The position numbers and the translations under genes are program-made. Source: JANNSW01 sp031431235 (GTDB taxonomy: Bacteria > Pseudomonadota > Alphaproteobacteria > Rhizobiales > Hyphomicrobiaceae). From it: 25,353 nt of DNA. Below are positions 23,321 through 25,353 of the stretch, piece by piece. The notes under the pieces were generated by a model that saw only the letters and a list, made by a program, of their open reading frames with translations, was not told the DNA's origin and ran no database searches. The first letter of the stretch is position 1; every line of letters begins with the position of its first letter. The DNA is taken from NCBI GenBank assembly GCA_031431235.1, contig JANPDA010000333.1, positions 1-25,353 of the forward strand, read 5' to 3'.

Positions 23321-23614
23321 ATGTTCACGGAAACCTACTCGTTTGAATGGGACGACCGGAAAGCGGAGGACAATCTCCGGAAGCACAAGATTAGCTTTCT
23401 CACTGCCAGCCTCGTGTTCGAGGACCCGTTTTTGTTGGTGGAGGAAGACGAGTCGGAGGACTATGGGGAGATTCGCCTCTTGGCCACCGGCGTTGTCAAA
23501 AGTGTCACAATCATAGTTGCCTACACAGATCGTGAAGATCGAACCCGGATCATATCGGCCCGCAAGGCGAACAGACATGAGCAGCGAGCATACGATCAGG
23601 GCAAGGCGACTTGA
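23321..23614 (+). CDS. BrnT-family toxin, intact
   Basis: Protein of 97 residues. It starts MFTETYSFEWDDRKAEDNLRKHKISF, the FEWDxxKxxxNxxKHxI entry of BrnT, and ends RIISARKANRHEQRAYDQ, the SARxAxxxE(R) motif of the RNase-like active site. All family blocks are in one frame. BrnT is a RelE-fold ribonuclease toxin that arrests translation when unopposed. It overlaps its antitoxin gene by 38 bases. The pair lies between the complete mgsC gene and a second copy of the mgsC 3' end. It is not closely similar to the broken BrnT at 19142, so it is not a local duplicate. Confidence 0.88.
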   Translation: MFTETYSFEWDDRKAEDNLRKHKISFLTASLVFEDPFLLVEEDESEDYGEIRLLATGVVKSVTIIVAYTDREDRTRIISARKANRHEQRAYDQGKAT

Positions 23615-24002
23615 GGATGGGACGCTCGTGGAGGTGCTGCCCGATGGAACCACGCGCCCATTTCCGCCTGACCGGACCGACTGGCCCGGCCTCAGACGAA
23701 TGACCGAAGAGGAGATCGTCGCCGCAGCCCTGAGCGATCCCGACAATCCGCCGCGCACACCCGAGCGCGAGCGGCACTTGAAACGGGTGCCACGCGCCAA
23801 AGTCATCCGCCGTGCATTGCATCTGACCCAGGAGGAGTTCGCGGCACAGTTCCACATCCCGATCGGGACCTTGAGGGATTGGGAGCAGGGCAAGTCGGAG
23901 CCCGACCAGGCGGCGCGCGCCTATCTGCATGTGATCGCGAGCAATCCAGAGATGGTTCGACGGGCCTTCGAGGCACCTCGCCACAATGAGGCCGCCGAGT
24001 AG
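23577..24002 (+). CDS. BrnT-associated helix-turn-helix antitoxin, second copy
   Basis: Protein of 141 residues from ATG 23577, inside the toxin's 3' end. The order is as in the protein at 19388: an acidic and proline-rich N-terminal half containing RMTEEEIVAAALSDPDNPP, then an XRE helix-turn-helix (RRALHLTQEEFAAQFHIPIGTLRDWEQGKSEPDQAARAYL). The two antitoxins share this core but differ elsewhere. It should neutralise the adjacent toxin and repress the pair. No strong ribosome site is seen, which fits translational coupling. Confidence 0.85.
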   Translation: MSSEHTIRARRLEDGTLVEVLPDGTTRPFPPDRTDWPGLRRMTEEEIVAAALSDPDNPPRTPERERHLKRVPRAKVIRRALHLTQEEFAAQFHIPIGTLRDWEQGKSEPDQAARAYLHVIASNPEMVRRAFEAPRHNEAAE

Positions 24003-24027
24003 AGACTTGCGTTTTGGCTTTCGCTCA

Positions 24028-24146
24028 CGCCTGCGGCAAGAGCCGTACACAACCTCGAGCCCGAGGATCTCGCCGCGCTGACGGTGAAAGCCGCAGCCAT
24101 GGCTCGCGTGCCGCTGGCGGGGACGAATTGGGTGCCGGGGCGGTAG
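24028..24146 (+). pseudogene. Detached, diverged copy of the mgsC 3' end
   Basis: The segment encodes ACGKS, then VHNLEPEDLAALTVKAAAMA and RVPLAGTNWVPGR with the stop at 24144-24146, matching mgsC residues 405-443. A 2-base deletion breaks the frame between the two parts. About 11 substitutions occur in the first 80 bases, whereas the last 41 bases are identical to mgsC. Nothing upstream of about 24028 resembles mgsC. It lies 26 bases after the antitoxin stop in the same orientation as mgsC, so the toxin-antitoxin pair is flanked by a direct repeat. Confidence 0.85.
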
Positions 24147-24177
24147 CAAGTCGAGTGAGCAGCAGGCTGGCCGGCAT

Positions 24178-24384
24178 TCACGCCTTCACATACTCCGCAA
24201 CCGTTGTCGGTCGCTGTACCGGCAGCCCGTCCGCGATCAGCCCTTCGATGTGGAACCGCACTGCCTCTTTCAGCTCACGCGCGACCTCATCGGGGATGAC
24301 ACCAGTCGCTACGCAGCCCGGCAGATCGGGCACATGGCCCGAGTAGTTGGCGTTGGCTTGCTCGATGACGATCGCGTAGTGCAT
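24178..24384 (-). CDS. hicB: HicB-family antitoxin
   Basis: Protein of 68 residues: MHYAIVIEQANANYSGHVPDLPGCVATG is the HicB partial-RNase-H fold, followed by the amphipathic helix ELKEAVRFHIEGLIADG. It belongs to the short HicB class without a C-terminal DNA-binding domain. HicB normally binds and blocks the mRNA interferase HicA encoded just upstream. Here only the first codons of hicA remain, so this antitoxin has no local partner. Confidence 0.85.
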   Translation of the reverse strand: MHYAIVIEQANANYSGHVPDLPGCVATGVIPDEVARELKEAVRFHIEGLIADGLPVQRPTTVAEYVKA

Positions 24385-24442
24385 GGCGAGAATGGCGCCA
24401 GCTGTCGACTTCGAGCAGCCTGATCACCTCATGAGCCTTCAT
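24385..24442 (-). pseudogene. hicA: hicA toxin stub (N-terminal codons only)
   Basis: The - strand from ATG 24442 reads MKAHEVIRLLEVDSWRH, the standard HicA N-terminus (MKxxEVIRLLExDGW), and then runs straight into the hicB start. The catalytic-histidine region and the remaining 40 or so codons are missing. An internal deletion that spared hicB explains this. Confidence 0.75.
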
Positions 24443-24507
24443 CGCCGCCGTGAGCGAAAAGCTTGCTCGCGAACAAGAGCCCAGCCTCCGGACAAGAAAG
24501 CCCACGC

Positions 24508-25155
24508 ATGTACATCCCTCCAGCCTTTGCAATCGACAGGACGGCAGCGATCGCACTCCTCAGGGAGCGCGGATTCGGCCTTCTCGTCCTGGCTTCGGCC
24601 GCCGATGCCCCGGCGGGCGTGCACGCGCCGTTCCTGGTCGAGGAGCGCGCTGGTGGCAGCCTCAGGGTCGAGCTGCATGTGGCGCGCGCCAACAGGTTGC
24701 ACACGCGGATCGGCGACGGCTCCAAGGCGCTACTCGCCTGCCAGGGGCCGGACGCCTACATCAGCCCCGACTGGTACGGCGTCCCCAATCAGGTGCCGAC
24801 CTGGACCTACACCGCCGTGCATCTCACTGGCACCGCTCGGCTCCTGCCCGAGACAGAGACGCTCGGCCATGTCGATCGCCTCAGCGCCTTCTTCGAGAGC
24901 CGCCTCGCGCCGAAGCCGCCCTGGACCAGCGCCAAGATGGATGAGGGTCGGCTCGCGGCCATGCTGAAGGCGATCGTGGTGATCGCGATCGAGGTCGAGA
25001 CGGTCGAAGGCAGCCGGAAGCTCATCCAGCACAAGGGCGAGATCGAGCACCGCGGTGCCATTGCCGGCCTGAGTGGCGGGCCGGACGCCGGTTCCCTCGC
25101 GATCGCAGACATGATGCGCGAGACGTTGGCGAAGAAATTCGGTCGGGCGCCATGA
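24508..25155 (+). CDS. PaiB-family FMN-binding protein
   Basis: Protein of 215 residues. It starts MYIPPAFAIDRTAAIALLRERGFGLLV, the PaiB N-terminus, followed by HAPFLVEERAGG, RVELHVARANRLHTRIGDG and AYISPDWYGVPNQVPTWTYTAVHLTGTARLL (the ISPDWY...VPTWNY-type motif that lines the flavin site in this split-barrel family). The C-terminal half has the dimer region with PWTSAKMDEGRLAAMLKAIVVIAIEVE. In Bacillus PaiB acts with the polyamine acetyltransferase PaiA and represses protease and sporulation genes; elsewhere it is annotated as a transcriptional regulator on thin evidence. A polyamine link fits region 1 but is inference. ATG 24508 is chosen over 24463 by family N-terminus. Confidence 0.88.
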   Translation: MYIPPAFAIDRTAAIALLRERGFGLLVLASAADAPAGVHAPFLVEERAGGSLRVELHVARANRLHTRIGDGSKALLACQGPDAYISPDWYGVPNQVPTWTYTAVHLTGTARLLPETETLGHVDRLSAFFESRLAPKPPWTSAKMDEGRLAAMLKAIVVIAIEVETVEGSRKLIQHKGEIEHRGAIAGLSGGPDAGSLAIADMMRETLAKKFGRAP

Positions 25156-25267
25156 GCTGCGCACGCCCTTCATTGCGGAGGTCGATCGGGTCGCGGGATG
25201 CCGCAAGCCCGACGCATCGGTCTTCTGGGGCCGCGACAACCGCTGCAAGCGATGATAGATTTCATCC

Positions 25268-25353
25268 ATGAACGCGCCCGACCGCATCCCCCCGACCTTC
25301 CCGTCGCGCCGCCGCGAGCCGACGCAGGCCGCCGAAGGCCTGCCGCGTTGGCG
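25268..25353 (+). CDS. Start of an unidentified gene, cut by window edge
   Basis: Twenty-eight codons from ATG 25268 (MNAPDRIPPTFPSRRREPTQ, then AAEGLPRWR). The proline-rich start ending in PRWR resembles the N-termini of some Uma2-family nuclease-like proteins, but this is too short to call. The ribosome site is not obvious. Confidence 0.4.
   Translation, partial: MNAPDRIPPTFPSRRREPTQAAEGLPRW

Noticed and set aside
25156..25267. Protein-like frame ending CRKPDASVFWGRDNRCKR before a TGA
   Set aside because: About 33 codons, overlaps the PaiB stop and has no identifiable family; possibly a gene remnant but not supportable.

Overview
The window is high-GC DNA with long antisense shadow ORFs. 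Its family content (PotD/PotA-type transport, SpuC-like aminotransferase, XRE-cupin regulators, GlxBCD/Mgs-type glutamate synthase subunits, TauD enzymes, CsbD, many small toxin-antitoxin pairs) suggests an alphaproteobacterium, probably a soil or water heterotroph of the Hyphomicrobiales/Rhodospirillales type. No rRNA, tRNA, CRISPR array, integrase or transposase gene is visible. The taxonomic call is inference.

Region 1 (1-12.2 kb) looks like amine or amino-acid catabolism. A PotA-like ATPase (partial) and a Tat-exported PotD-like binding protein form the transport end. Next come an alpha/beta hydrolase, a FadB-like enoyl-CoA hydratase/3-hydroxyacyl-CoA dehydrogenase and a thiolase on the + strand. 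Facing them is a - strand operon of class III aminotransferase, ACAD10/11-type acyl-CoA dehydrogenase, SDR and APH-family kinase. The last three match the kind of enzymes (LvaC, LvaD, LvaA) that convert 4-keto/4-hydroxyacyl-CoA to enoyl-CoA through a phosphorylated intermediate, which would feed the FadB-like and thiolase steps. A PuuR-like XRE-cupin regulator and a ParE-type toxin-antitoxin pair with a frameshifted toxin follow. Two 132-bp copies and one 65-bp relative of a non-autonomous palindromic element lie in this region.

Region 2 (12.2-16.8 kb) is a gene-poor island with csbD, a 43-residue membrane peptide and a four-helix membrane protein. It lies between an intact TauD-family dioxygenase gene and a detached, diverged second copy of that gene's 3' end.

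Region 3 (17.0-24.4 kb) is an N-methylglutamate-synthase-like operon (mgsA, mgsB, mgsC; also called glxBCD) with foreign modules at every junction. An IVS-like element with an S23 four-helix-bundle gene separates mgsA from mgsB and apparently supplies the start of mgsB. A BrnT/antitoxin pair with a frameshifted toxin, a 187-bp palindromic repeat, a membrane protein and a RhuM gene separate mgsB from mgsC. A second, intact BrnT/antitoxin pair follows mgsC and is itself followed by a diverged copy of the mgsC 3' end. A HicB antitoxin with only a stub of hicA comes next, then a PaiB-like FMN protein and the start of an unidentified gene.

The most unusual points are the IVS-like element acting inside an mRNA, the two gene-3'-end duplications that flank cargo with the same topology, and the retention of all four antitoxins beside three broken toxins.
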